Assembly: GCA_003762875.1 (NCBI GenBank)
Contig: RIBL01000002.1
Location: 248,001 to 312,000 of the forward strand
Direction of reading: 5' to 3'
Origin: Muribaculaceae bacterium Isolate-110 (HZI)
GTDB lineage: Bacteria; Bacteroidota; Bacteroidia; Bacteroidales; Muribaculaceae
Length of the DNA: 64,000 nt
The position numbers were made by a program, and so were the translations under genes. Positions 54,410-63,441 of the stretch are shown here, piece by piece. Below the pieces are notes generated by a model. It saw only the letters and a program-made list of their open reading frames with translations, had not been told where the DNA came from and ran no database searches. Positions within the stretch are counted from its first letter, which is position 1. The number at the start of each line of letters is the position of its first letter.

Positions 54410-56876
54410 CATTACCAAGATAGCCTCACTAATCGGAGCCGACTTACGGGTCCGTCATGACGATACAATCACATCTCTGCTCACCGACAGCCGTTCTCTC
54501 CTCGAGCCGGACAGCACACTTTTCTTTGCCCTGCGCACCCCCTCAGGTGACGGTCACAGATACATCTCGCAGCTCTACCTGCGTGGGGTCCGCAACTTCG
54601 TGGTCGAGCAAGTGCCGGAAGATGCAGTCTCAATGCCCGAGGCTAATTTTCTGATCACAGAGTCTCCGCTCGAGGCATTGCAGACAATCGCCTCACATTG
54701 TCGCCGCGACAGCAAGGCCACTGTCATAGCCATTACCGGCAGCCGCGGCAAGACTACGGTCAAGGAGTGGATATACCGGCTGATAAGTCCCGATAAGCTC
54801 ACCGTGCGCTCGCCACGCAGCTTCAACTCCCAGACAGGCGTTCCACTGTCACTCTGGCAGCTCACCCCCGACACCGAGACCGCAATAATCGAGGCCGGAA
54901 TATCTCAACCCGGCGAAATGGCCAGGCTGGAGAGAATAATCGAGCCGCGGATTGGCGTCTTCACCAACATCGGAGCCGCCCACAGCCGTGATTTCGGCTC
55001 TATCGAAGAGAAGTGCCGAGAGAAGGCACAGCTTATGAAAAGATGCAGCCATGTGGTGTATTGCGCCGACAATGACCTCATAGCATCCTCTCTTCCCGTA
55101 GGGCCTGAACGCGTAGCCTGGACACGCTGTGACGTGCCTGACGCCATGCTCAAGGTCACATCGGTCGAAAGACACAACGGTGTCACAACCATAAGATATA
55201 ACTGGACTCCGACCGCTACCGACGGCGAGACCACCATACCGTTTACCTCCGAGCGCGACATCGAGAATGCCCTGCACACTCTCACCGTGTCGCTTCTCTC
55301 GGGCATCGCTCCGGCCGACATCTCGACCCGCATGGCCTCGCTGCGCCCCGTCAACACCCGCCTCGAGGTGGTCGACGGCGTACACGGATGTCAACTCATA
55401 CACGACACATTCTCATCTGACATCACATCGCTCACGCTGGCCCTCGACTTTGCCCATAGACGCAGCATCCCGGGCCACAGTGTCACACTCATCGTGGGTG
55501 ACCTCTCAGCTCAAGGCTCTGACCCGGCCCGTGCCTATGCTCTCGCCGGCAAACTCGCACGCCAGTATGACATAAACCGCATCATAGCCATCGGGCATGA
55601 AATCAACCGCTATGCCGACCTCCTGCCCCTGAACAAAAGTATATATGCCGACGTCGATGAGTTTCTGAAAACAGAGCACACCGAGTCGTTTCAGGACCAG
55701 CTCGTGCTCATCAAAGGTTCACCCGAAGAGCCGTTCGACTCCATAGCCCGCATGCTTGAGAAGCGTCGCCATGAGACTGTGCTTGAGATAAATCTCGACG
55801 CAGTGGTCGATAATTTCAACTTTTTCCGATCCCACATACGCCCGACTACAGGCATATCCTGCATGATCAAGGCCTCGGGCTACGGAGCCGGCTCACACGA
55901 GCTCGCCAAGACTCTCCAGAGCCAGGGTGCGACATATCTTGCAGTTGCCGTTCATGACGAAGGTGTCGATCTGCGTCAGGCCGGTATCACCATGCCCATC
56001 ATAGTGCTCAACCCCGCCGTCGACGATCTAAGCACCATCTTTGACAACCGTCTGGAACCGGAAATATACTCGCTCGACTTTCTCCGCAGCCTCATCGCCG
56101 AGGCCACCCGACGCGGCATCAAGGGCTACCCTGTACACATCAAAATCGACTCGGGCATGCACCGTCTGGGCTTCCGTCTCGAGACTCTGCCCGAAGTCAT
56201 CGAAGTGCTGCGCGGTGAGGACAGTGTAGTGCCTGCAAGCATCTTCTCTCATCTATGCGCAGCCGACGACCCGCAGGAGGATAACTACACGCGTGGCCAG
56301 TTTGATTACTTCGAAAGTTGCTGCAACATGCTTCTCCAGGCTTTCCCTCAGCATAAAATACTCCGTCACATACTCAACTCCACCGGCATCACGCGCTTTC
56401 CCGAGCGGCAATACGACATGGTGCGTCTCGGCATAGGTCTCTATGGCATACGTACCATGCATGACGGCTCGCAGGACGCCCTGCGCCCTGTGTCATCGTT
56501 GCGCACATCGATTATCTCGCTCAAACACTGGCCGGCCGGCACCACCATCGGTTATAACCGACGCGGACTCCTGTCGCGCAACTCTGTAATAGCCACCATA
56601 CCCATAGGCTATGCCGACGGACTCAACCGCCATCTGGGCTATGGCAACGCATCGTTCAGTGTGAGGGGCGTGAAGTGTCCCACCGTGGGCAGCATATGTA
56701 TGGACGCATGCATGATAGATGTCACCGGTGTCACCGGTGTGGAGACCGGCGACCGCGTGGAAATATTCGGCGAAACCATCCCTGTCGAAACACTCTCCGA
56801 CACCCTCGGCACCATCCCCTACGAAATACTCACCTCCGTGTCACAACGCGTCAAGCGAGTATATTACCGCGAATAA
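54399..56876 (+). CDS. murF-alr: Fused MurF ligase-alanine racemase
   Basis: This 825-residue protein has an N-terminal MurF part (about 1-455): Walker loop ITGSRGKTTVKEW, 'NSQTGVPLSLWQL', 'IIEAGISQPGEMA' and 'HDTFSSDITSLTLALD'. The C-terminal alanine racemase (about 460-825) has the PLP lysine in CMIKASGYGAGSHEL, 'HIKIDSGMHRLGFR', 'HLCAADDPQEDNY' and 'VGSICMDACMIDVT'. It makes D-Ala and adds D-Ala-D-Ala to UDP-MurNAc-tripeptide, supplying a substrate for its own neighbour domain. This fusion is known in Bacteroidetes. It overlaps the GSCFA gene by 11 bases. Confidence 0.95.
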   Translation: MEYSITKIASLIGADLRVRHDDTITSLLTDSRSLLEPDSTLFFALRTPSGDGHRYISQLYLRGVRNFVVEQVPEDAVSMPEANFLITESPLEALQTIASHCRRDSKATVIAITGSRGKTTVKEWIYRLISPDKLTVRSPRSFNSQTGVPLSLWQLTPDTETAIIEAGISQPGEMARLERIIEPRIGVFTNIGAAHSRDFGSIEEKCREKAQLMKRCSHVVYCADNDLIASSLPVGPERVAWTRCDVPDAMLKVTSVERHNGVTTIRYNWTPTATDGETTIPFTSERDIENALHTLTVSLLSGIAPADISTRMASLRPVNTRLEVVDGVHGCQLIHDTFSSDITSLTLALDFAHRRSIPGHSVTLIVGDLSAQGSDPARAYALAGKLARQYDINRIIAIGHEINRYADLLPLNKSIYADVDEFLKTEHTESFQDQLVLIKGSPEEPFDSIARMLEKRRHETVLEINLDAVVDNFNFFRSHIRPTTGISCMIKASGYGAGSHELAKTLQSQGATYLAVAVHDEGVDLRQAGITMPIIVLNPAVDDLSTIFDNRLEPEIYSLDFLRSLIAEATRRGIKGYPVHIKIDSGMHRLGFRLETLPEVIEVLRGEDSVVPASIFSHLCAADDPQEDNYTRGQFDYFESCCNMLLQAFPQHKILRHILNSTGITRFPERQYDMVRLGIGLYGIRTMHDGSQDALRPVSSLRTSIISLKHWPAGTTIGYNRRGLLSRNSVIATIPIGYADGLNRHLGYGNASFSVRGVKCPTVGSICMDACMIDVTGVTGVETGDRVEIFGETIPVETLSDTLGTIPYEILTSVSQRVKRVYYRE

Positions 56877-56887
56877 TCACCATCACA

Positions 56888-58381
56888 TCATCCGGCTGAG
56901 GAATCCTCGGTAATCACAAGCAGTTTGTCTCCGACAAAGAGACGGCGTGTGCCGTTGGGCACCATATATCGGTCGCCGCGCTTGATCATCATCACAAGCG
57001 AACCCTCGGGCAGCGACATGTCACGGAGCGTATTGCCGTCGGCAAGATGACGCTCCGTGAGCACTATGGTGTGGAGCGAGGTAGGAAGCTCGTCGGCAAG
57101 TTCGACACCGAAATCATCCTCGTCGATGCTCTCCTCATCCACAAGTCCCAGCCGTCGGGCCGAACGTATGACCGTAGTGCCCTGAATCAGCAATGACAGC
57201 AGCGTGACAAAAAACACTATATTGAATATGAGTCCGGCTCCTTCGAGTCCGGCCACCACAGGATAGGTGGCAAAGATTATGGGAACAGCTCCGCGCAATC
57301 CCACCCACGAAATCCACACCTTGGAACGGGTGGTTATGTTGCGGAAAGGAGCCAGCGAGAGAAACACGCTGAGCGGACGCCCTACGAGTATCATAAACAC
57401 ACCGATGAGCAGCGAGACGGCCGCCACGTCAAGCATCTCGTGAGGATTGACAAGCAGTCCGAGCATAAGAAAGACCACAATCTGCATGAGCCAGGTCATA
57501 CCGTCCATAAATTTGCTGATGCCGCGATGGTTGGGCAGACGCTCGTTGCCAAGCACTATGCCGCATATATACACGGCCAGATAGCCATTGCCGGCAAGCT
57601 CGGTAGTGGCCGAGAAGGTGAGAAACACCGACCCGAGCACCAGTATCGACAGCATGGCGGTGGCCTGTGAGGGGTCTTCGTCGTGACCGGCCTTGCCACC
57701 CCAACGCCTGTAAAGGTCGATGAGCCTTACAGTCAGCTTGCCCATGGCCCAGCCCATGCCTCCGCCTATGCCAAACTGCATCAGCAACTGGCCGGCCACT
57801 TTCCAGCCCGACAGCTCGCCCCCGAGGGTTATTGTCTCTATAAGTATAATGGTGAGCATATAGGCCATAGGGTCGTTAGAACCGCTCTCGAGCTCCAGGA
57901 GGGGACGCAGATTATGGCGCATACCCACTTTCTGGCTACCGAGTATGCCGAACACCGACGCCGAGTCGGTCGACGACATCGTGGCCGCAAGAAGCAGCGA
58001 CGGCATAAAGGCAAAATGGATATTGGTCCAGCTCAGACCCGAAAGAAACCATATGAACAGACCGGTCACAAGAGCCGTAAGCAGCACTCCGACTGTCGAC
58101 AGCACAAGTCCGGGCGCGATAACAGGACGTATGGCTGAAATCTTGGTGCCCATACCGCCTGAAAACAGTATGACACACAGGGCTATCATGCCTATGAACT
58201 GGGCCGTGTGCATGTCACTGAACTGTATACCGACACCGTCCGTGCCGAAGCCCATGCCCACAAGCAGGAATATAAGCAGCAACGGCAGTCCCACACGATA
58301 GCTCGACTTTCCTATCAGCACGCCCGCGATGAGCAGCACCGAACCGATGAGCATGATGCCCTCAAACGTTAGAATCTCCAT
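56888..58381 (-). CDS. Potassium/proton antiporter (CvrA/NhaP2-like)
   Basis: The protein is 497 residues from ATG 58381. The longer frame to 58468 runs into the opposite promoter region and is rejected. About 12 membrane helices of the CPA1 family lie to about residue 390, with 'TDSASVFGILGSQ', 'LLELESGSNDPMAYML' and 'LRGAVPIIFATYPV'. A TrkA-C domain ends the protein (about 410-495: LPTSLHTIVLTERHL, then NGTRRLFVGDKLLVI). It exports potassium or sodium for protons. Its -10 element ends five bases before the start codon. Confidence 0.93.
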   Translation of the reverse strand: MEILTFEGIMLIGSVLLIAGVLIGKSSYRVGLPLLLIFLLVGMGFGTDGVGIQFSDMHTAQFIGMIALCVILFSGGMGTKISAIRPVIAPGLVLSTVGVLLTALVTGLFIWFLSGLSWTNIHFAFMPSLLLAATMSSTDSASVFGILGSQKVGMRHNLRPLLELESGSNDPMAYMLTIILIETITLGGELSGWKVAGQLLMQFGIGGGMGWAMGKLTVRLIDLYRRWGGKAGHDEDPSQATAMLSILVLGSVFLTFSATTELAGNGYLAVYICGIVLGNERLPNHRGISKFMDGMTWLMQIVVFLMLGLLVNPHEMLDVAAVSLLIGVFMILVGRPLSVFLSLAPFRNITTRSKVWISWVGLRGAVPIIFATYPVVAGLEGAGLIFNIVFFVTLLSLLIQGTTVIRSARRLGLVDEESIDEDDFGVELADELPTSLHTIVLTERHLADGNTLRDMSLPEGSLVMMIKRGDRYMVPNGTRRLFVGDKLLVITEDSSAG

Positions 58382-58386
58382 AATGT

Positions 58387-58395
58387 GCAAAATTA
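58387..58395 (-). promoter_or_regulatory. -10 element five bases before the antiporter start
   Basis: The minus-strand TAATTTTGC ends five bases before ATG 58381, implying a leaderless or near-leaderless mRNA, as at 46950-46958. Confidence 0.65.
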
Positions 58396-58441
58396 GTGAA
58401 ATTATTCGTGAAAGCCTAATGAGGTTTTTTACTTTTTTATG

Positions 58442-58449
58442 TACTTTTG
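58442..58449 (+). promoter_or_regulatory. -10 element for purF
   Basis: TACTTTTG matches TAnnTTTG and lies 21 bases before ATG 58471, giving a short leader. Confidence 0.55.
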
Positions 58450-58470
58450 TGGCGTAATAAGCCAACATAG

Positions 58471-60360
58471 ATGGAGATACTCAAACACGAGTGTGGCGTG
58501 GCAATGATACGCCTGCTCAAACCGCTTGAATATTATAAGCAGAAGTATGGCGCGTATGCCTACGGTCTTAACAAGCTCTACCTCCTCATGGAGAAGCAGC
58601 ACAACCGCGGGCAGGAAGGCGCAGGTATAGGAGTCGTGAAACTACATTCACTCCCGGGCAACGAATATGTCTATCGCGAACGCGCTCTGGGCAAGGACGC
58701 CATCCAGGAGATTTTCGACACGGTCAGAGGCAAAGTGGCCCACTATGATGTCGACTCGCTGTCGGCACGGCAGGTCGAGGAGGATGTGCCGTTTATCGGA
58801 GAAATCTATATGGGCCATCTGCGCTACTCGACCACAGGCAAGAGCGGCATCTCATATTGCCACCCCTTCCTGCGTCGCAACAACTGGCGCGCGCGTAACC
58901 TGCTGATGTGCGGCAACTTCAACATGACCAATGTCGACACCATCTTTCAGGAGGTGATCAAGAGCGGACAGCATCCACGCATCTACAGCGACACTGTGAT
59001 ACTGCTCGAACAGCTCGGTGCGGCTCTCGACAAGGAAAACCACCGCATCTACCGCCAGTATCGCGACTCGCTCGACGAACCGTTGCTCACCAACACCATC
59101 GAGGACAATCTCGACATCACACGAGTGCTCTCATCCACAGCTCCCGCATGGGACGGCGGATTTGTCATCTGCGGAGCCACCGGATCGGGTGACATGTTTG
59201 CCCTGCGCGACCGCCACGGCATACGCCCCGCGTTTTACTATTATGACGATGAAATCGTGGTGCTCGCATCCGAGCGTCCAGTAATCCAGACTGTGCTCGA
59301 CGTAGCGCGCCGCGAAGTCAACGAACTCGCCCCGGGCAGCGCGCTCATCGTCGACAAGGCCGGACGTGTCAAAGTCACCGACATACTCGGCGAAGACACT
59401 AACCAGCGATGCTCGTTTGAGCGCATATACTTCTCGCGAGGAAGCGACGCCGACATCTATCGCGAGCGCAAGCAGCTCGGAGCCAACCTTGTGCCACAGA
59501 TCATGCAAAGCATCGGTGGCGACATAGCCCACACGGCGTTCTCATTCATCCCCAATACGGCCGAAGTAGCATTCATAGGCATGGTGTCAGGATTTGAGGA
59601 CGAACTCAACAAAGTCAAGACTACACAGATACTCAACGCGCAGACTGCCGGCACACTCAACGAACAACGTCTCAACGAAATCATGAGCCAGCGTCTGAGA
59701 GTCGAGAAAGTGGCAATCAAAGACATCAAACTACGCACATTTATCACCGAAGGCGACTCGCGCAACGACCTTGCCGCCCACGTCTATGACGTCACTTACG
59801 GCATCGTCGAAAACAACGTGGACACCCTCGTGGTGATTGACGACAGCATCGTGAGAGGCACCACGCTCAAACAGTCGATACTCCATATGCTCGACCGTCT
59901 GCACCCGCGCAAGATTGTAGTCGTGTCCTCCTCACCCCAGGTGCGCTATCCCGACTACTATGGCATCGACATGTCGCGTATGGGCGAGTTCATAGCCTTC
60001 CGCGCAGCCGTCGAACTGCTCAAAGACAAAGGCATGGACTACATATTGCGCGAGACATATGACCGCTGCCGCCAGCAGGAAGGACTCCTCGACTTTGAGA
60101 TAACCAACTGCGTCAAAGCGGTCTATGCTCCCTTCACACAGGAGGACATCTCACGCAAGATAGCTGACATGCTCACAGCCGACGGCTCCATTTCGGCCGA
60201 AGTCGACATTATCTATCAGTCACTTGACGGACTTCACTCGGCAATCGCCGACCATCCTGGCGACTGGTACTTCTCGGGCAACTATCCGACCCCGGGCGGC
60301 ACACGCCTTGTCAACCGCGCCTTCATAAACTACTACGAAGGCAACGTCGACAAACGCTGA
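58471..60360 (+). CDS. purF: Amidophosphoribosyltransferase (PurF-like, long form)
   Basis: This 629-residue protein has a class II glutamine amidotransferase domain with the nucleophile Cys8 (KHECGVAMIRLLKP), so a seven-residue propeptide must be removed. 'QHNRGQEGAGIGVV' and 'YMGHLRYSTTGKSG' follow. The PRTase domain has 'CSFERIYFSRGSD' and the PRPP loop VIDDSIVRGTTLKQSI near 460. It makes 5-phosphoribosylamine, the first purine step. The protein is over 100 residues longer than classical PurF, with an extra C-terminal part (about 520-629) found in Bacteroidetes. Confidence 0.93.
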   Translation: MEILKHECGVAMIRLLKPLEYYKQKYGAYAYGLNKLYLLMEKQHNRGQEGAGIGVVKLHSLPGNEYVYRERALGKDAIQEIFDTVRGKVAHYDVDSLSARQVEEDVPFIGEIYMGHLRYSTTGKSGISYCHPFLRRNNWRARNLLMCGNFNMTNVDTIFQEVIKSGQHPRIYSDTVILLEQLGAALDKENHRIYRQYRDSLDEPLLTNTIEDNLDITRVLSSTAPAWDGGFVICGATGSGDMFALRDRHGIRPAFYYYDDEIVVLASERPVIQTVLDVARREVNELAPGSALIVDKAGRVKVTDILGEDTNQRCSFERIYFSRGSDADIYRERKQLGANLVPQIMQSIGGDIAHTAFSFIPNTAEVAFIGMVSGFEDELNKVKTTQILNAQTAGTLNEQRLNEIMSQRLRVEKVAIKDIKLRTFITEGDSRNDLAAHVYDVTYGIVENNVDTLVVIDDSIVRGTTLKQSILHMLDRLHPRKIVVVSSSPQVRYPDYYGIDMSRMGEFIAFRAAVELLKDKGMDYILRETYDRCRQQEGLLDFEITNCVKAVYAPFTQEDISRKIADMLTADGSISAEVDIIYQSLDGLHSAIADHPGDWYFSGNYPTPGGTRLVNRAFINYYEGNVDKR

Positions 60361-60363
60361 CAC

Positions 60364-60405
60364 CCTCTATACTCTCTCTATACTTTCCCCTCTATACTCT
60401 ATACT
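60364..60405 (+). repeat. Tandem CTCTATACT units
   Basis: CTCTATACT occurs in tandem with slight variation (CTCTATACTCTCTCTATACT, then TTCCCCTCTATACTCTATACT), again a 9-base unit. It sits directly before ATG 60410, after purF. No inverted arm is seen. Confidence 0.55.
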
Positions 60406-60409
60406 AAAA

Positions 60410-61429
60410 ATGAGACATATAGGCCTTACACTGCTTGGCTGGGTGTGTGTCTGCACATCCGGCCATATGTGTGCCTCGGACGAAATCCGGCGCATCCATC
60501 TCGACTCACCGCTCACACTAAGTGACACCACTCTGTTGCGACACCTCTGCGGTCCGGAAGCCCCGCCGGCAGCAGTCACTGTCGAAGCACGCGCATCGCT
60601 CGGAAAACTCAAGGAGCGCAGAGGCTTGTCAAAGGCCCATTGGGGAGTGTCGCTGACATCACCAGCCGACACAATCAAGGTCACACTTCAATTTGGCAAC
60701 ACCGACTTCGGCGACATTCTTGACCGCCGCATAGCCATTATTACCGTAACACACAACGGCACAGAGCTGTACAGCCACGAAGCCGAGGGCTTCCGCATGT
60801 CGGCCGGCGACCTCAACACCCTGTCGGTCAGTCTCTCCGACAGCACGCTCCACATAGGCGGAGGAGGCACACGCAACCGACAGCTCGCAAACATAAGCAT
60901 CGGTCAACATATATTTCAACCCACCGACGCCAGTGTATGGAGCCAAGGCCACATGTATCTGACATTATTCTCGACCGAAGTACGATCTCATCCGTCATTT
61001 TCACTGTCCACTGAATACACTCACGAGCGACTGGCAGAACGGTTCAAATCGTCACGCGACCCTGTAGAGGGTTACTGGACCTACTTTGACCGTGTCAACG
61101 ACCCCGTATACGCCCGTCCGGGAGGACAATACACCCTGGCCATAGTGCGCAGCGACACCAATGCAGACGACACCGGGGCAACATATGATATAATCTACAT
61201 CTCCGGGGCTGTGACTCTCGGCGACAGTTGGCACCCCATGATGCTCAAAGGCTCACTGCGCCCAACTATATTTCAAGGCCACTATGATATGGAATGGATT
61301 GATTCGACATTCAGCCGGATCAACTCCGACATACATGCCTTGCTCGACAGCAACAACGCTCTGCTCACATTGTCGTTTCCTCTGCTCAAGACCACGCTCC
61401 GATTCTCACGCATACCATTGCGCGAATAG
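60410..61429 (+). CDS. Secreted protein of unknown family
   Basis: This 339-residue protein has a signal peptide (LTLLGWVCVCTSGHMCAS, cleavage about 25). The rest is beta-strand-rich with many Ser/Thr and Asp residues, for example 'GNTDFGDILDRRIAIITV' and 'EGYWTYFDRVNDPVYARPGGQYTLAIV'. No catalytic motif or known domain is recognised. It follows purF after a tandem repeat and ends nine bases from the convergent comEC stop. The function is unknown. Confidence 0.75.
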   Translation: MRHIGLTLLGWVCVCTSGHMCASDEIRRIHLDSPLTLSDTTLLRHLCGPEAPPAAVTVEARASLGKLKERRGLSKAHWGVSLTSPADTIKVTLQFGNTDFGDILDRRIAIITVTHNGTELYSHEAEGFRMSAGDLNTLSVSLSDSTLHIGGGGTRNRQLANISIGQHIFQPTDASVWSQGHMYLTLFSTEVRSHPSFSLSTEYTHERLAERFKSSRDPVEGYWTYFDRVNDPVYARPGGQYTLAIVRSDTNADDTGATYDIIYISGAVTLGDSWHPMMLKGSLRPTIFQGHYDMEWIDSTFSRINSDIHALLDSNNALLTLSFPLLKTTLRFSRIPLRE

Positions 61430-61437
61430 CACCACGC

Positions 61438-63441
61438 TTATCTCCCGACTACATGCAGCGGAGCGTCACGCAGCGAACGGTGAGGAATGAAAGCCTGCGT
61501 AAGTTCGCGCACATACCGGTCGTGACGGCGGCGGTCGAGGTCGCGGCTCAGCAACACCGAGTCGGCACCCACCATCATGGCAAGGGTACACACATCTCCG
61601 CGAAAACCGCGACACACCACGGCATATGAGGGTGTAAAGGCATAATTTCTCACCTGGCTGTCTCGACTCACAAATACAAAACTTTTGCCGCATGCCACCA
61701 CAAGATTGTCCTCACGCACCGTGCGGCCGCTACGCATACCGTCGGCCATCACGGTCAACCGGTCTATGCCGCGTCGTGTCATGTATCCCCCGCAACGTCG
61801 CTCCATACGCGCCTTGACATCATCGACTCGTCCACGTGTAGCAGTAGTGTGGACATACAGACTGTCACCATCCCGCACCACCATAGAGGTCTCAGAAACC
61901 GAACGCACGATGTAGGCCTCATGCTCCGGTAGCCTGCCACCGGTCATAATGCCCCACACCACAGCCGACACCCCTATCGCCCCCATGGCATAGAGTGTCA
62001 CCACACGACGTCGGTAAAGCCACAGACCAAAGAATGAGAGCAGGACAAAATACACGCCCACCATCCATCCCGACAGCCACAGACCGTCAACTGTGGCACA
62101 AGGCAGTGATGCAACGCCTTGCGCCACGCGTTGCATCAGGTCCATAAGGCTGTCGACCGCCGCACCGAGCCACGCTGCTCTCACTCCCGACGCATTGAGA
62201 AGCAACAACACCACTCCGCCGCCGAGCAGCGGAGGCAGCAGCAGCGACACGGCAATATTGGTAATCAGAAAACCGACGGGAAAGATGTGGAAATTATAGG
62301 CACACACCATGCCGGTGCCAAGCATGGCCGCAACCGTCACACTCAGATAGCCGCCCAAAAGACGCAGCCATGGATGACGATAGTCAAACGGATTGATTTT
62401 TCCGGCAAACACTATTATGGAGAGAACGGCAAGAAACGTGAGCATAAAACCGAGCGTATAGACCCGCTCCGGAGCAAACAGGAGTATAAGCAACGCAGCC
62501 GCCCCGAGAGCGTTCAACGGACACCACACCCTCTGGAGCATCGTGCATCCGGCAAAGAGCGTAGCCATGACCACTGCGCGCACTACTGATGGCGACAGCC
62601 CCGTCATTACGGTAAAAATCCATAACACAACCACCGTAACTGTCATGCGCAGATAGCGTCCGCCCGCCATGCCGGTGAACGGAAATAGAATCAAAGTCAC
62701 CACAAAAGAGAGCACACCCACGTGAAGCCCGCTGAGCGCGAGCACATGGGCTATGCCTGTAACAGAAAACAGCTCGCGTGTCTCTGCGGCAAGCCATGAA
62801 CGGTCGCCCGTAAGCGCGGCTATCAGAAAACTACGGGAGTCGACGTCAAGAGGAGCACAGGCTATAAGCCGTTGCACATCGCGTCTCATACGTCTTATGT
62901 CATACAGCACTCCCGGTTCGGGATCTATGACGGTCAAGCTGTCAGGTTCAATAACGGTCGCAGCCTGTATACCAAGACGTCTCAGAGCGGCATTATAGTC
63001 ATCCTCGTCGGGCAGGTCTGTGTTACTGTCAAGAGACTGCATACGGGCGGAAAACCTCACCCTGTCGGTCTCATCGAGAGCAGGCAACATCGACGGAACG
63101 AGACACTTGATCATAAATGACGGACATGCCTCATCCTCACATGTGTCAATCCTCACAATAACCATCTGAGCACCCTCATGCTCTCTGTGCTCGGCCACGG
63201 TGCCCGACCATGAGTACCGTCTCTCGAAACATTTCTCAGGCAACGGCTGCGGAGCGTGGACAAAGGCTACAAAAAATCCGGCCACCGCGCAAAGCGACAA
63301 TATGGCCGGATATATACGTTTACATACAAGCAACACTATGGCCGCCGTAATCAGAGCCACCATCGGCCACACCCCTCCGCCGGCACCCTCCAACAGAATA
63401 CCGACAATGAAAGCGAGAGCCACAGGCAGCAGCGGAGCCAT
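61438..63441 (-). CDS. comEC: ComEC/Rec2-family membrane protein without beta-lactamase domain
   Basis: This 667-residue protein has an N-terminal DUF4131-like part and multi-helix Competence domain (to about 500) with 'GIAHVLALSGLHVGVLSFVV' (the ALSG signature), 'GLSPSVVRAVVMATLF' and 'LTFLAVLSIIVFAGKINPF'. The C-terminal about 170 residues are hydrophilic but lack the HxHxDH motif of the metallo-beta-lactamase domain of full-length ComEC. The family forms the DNA-uptake channel of competence; whether this protein works is unknown. Its start overlaps the upstream gene stop (TGATG). Confidence 0.9.
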   Translation of the reverse strand: MAPLLPVALAFIVGILLEGAGGGVWPMVALITAAIVLLVCKRIYPAILSLCAVAGFFVAFVHAPQPLPEKCFERRYSWSGTVAEHREHEGAQMVIVRIDTCEDEACPSFMIKCLVPSMLPALDETDRVRFSARMQSLDSNTDLPDEDDYNAALRRLGIQAATVIEPDSLTVIDPEPGVLYDIRRMRRDVQRLIACAPLDVDSRSFLIAALTGDRSWLAAETRELFSVTGIAHVLALSGLHVGVLSFVVTLILFPFTGMAGGRYLRMTVTVVVLWIFTVMTGLSPSVVRAVVMATLFAGCTMLQRVWCPLNALGAAALLILLFAPERVYTLGFMLTFLAVLSIIVFAGKINPFDYRHPWLRLLGGYLSVTVAAMLGTGMVCAYNFHIFPVGFLITNIAVSLLLPPLLGGGVVLLLLNASGVRAAWLGAAVDSLMDLMQRVAQGVASLPCATVDGLWLSGWMVGVYFVLLSFFGLWLYRRRVVTLYAMGAIGVSAVVWGIMTGGRLPEHEAYIVRSVSETSMVVRDGDSLYVHTTATRGRVDDVKARMERRCGGYMTRRGIDRLTVMADGMRSGRTVREDNLVVACGKSFVFVSRDSQVRNYAFTPSYAVVCRGFRGDVCTLAMMVGADSVLLSRDLDRRRHDRYVRELTQAFIPHRSLRDAPLHVVGR

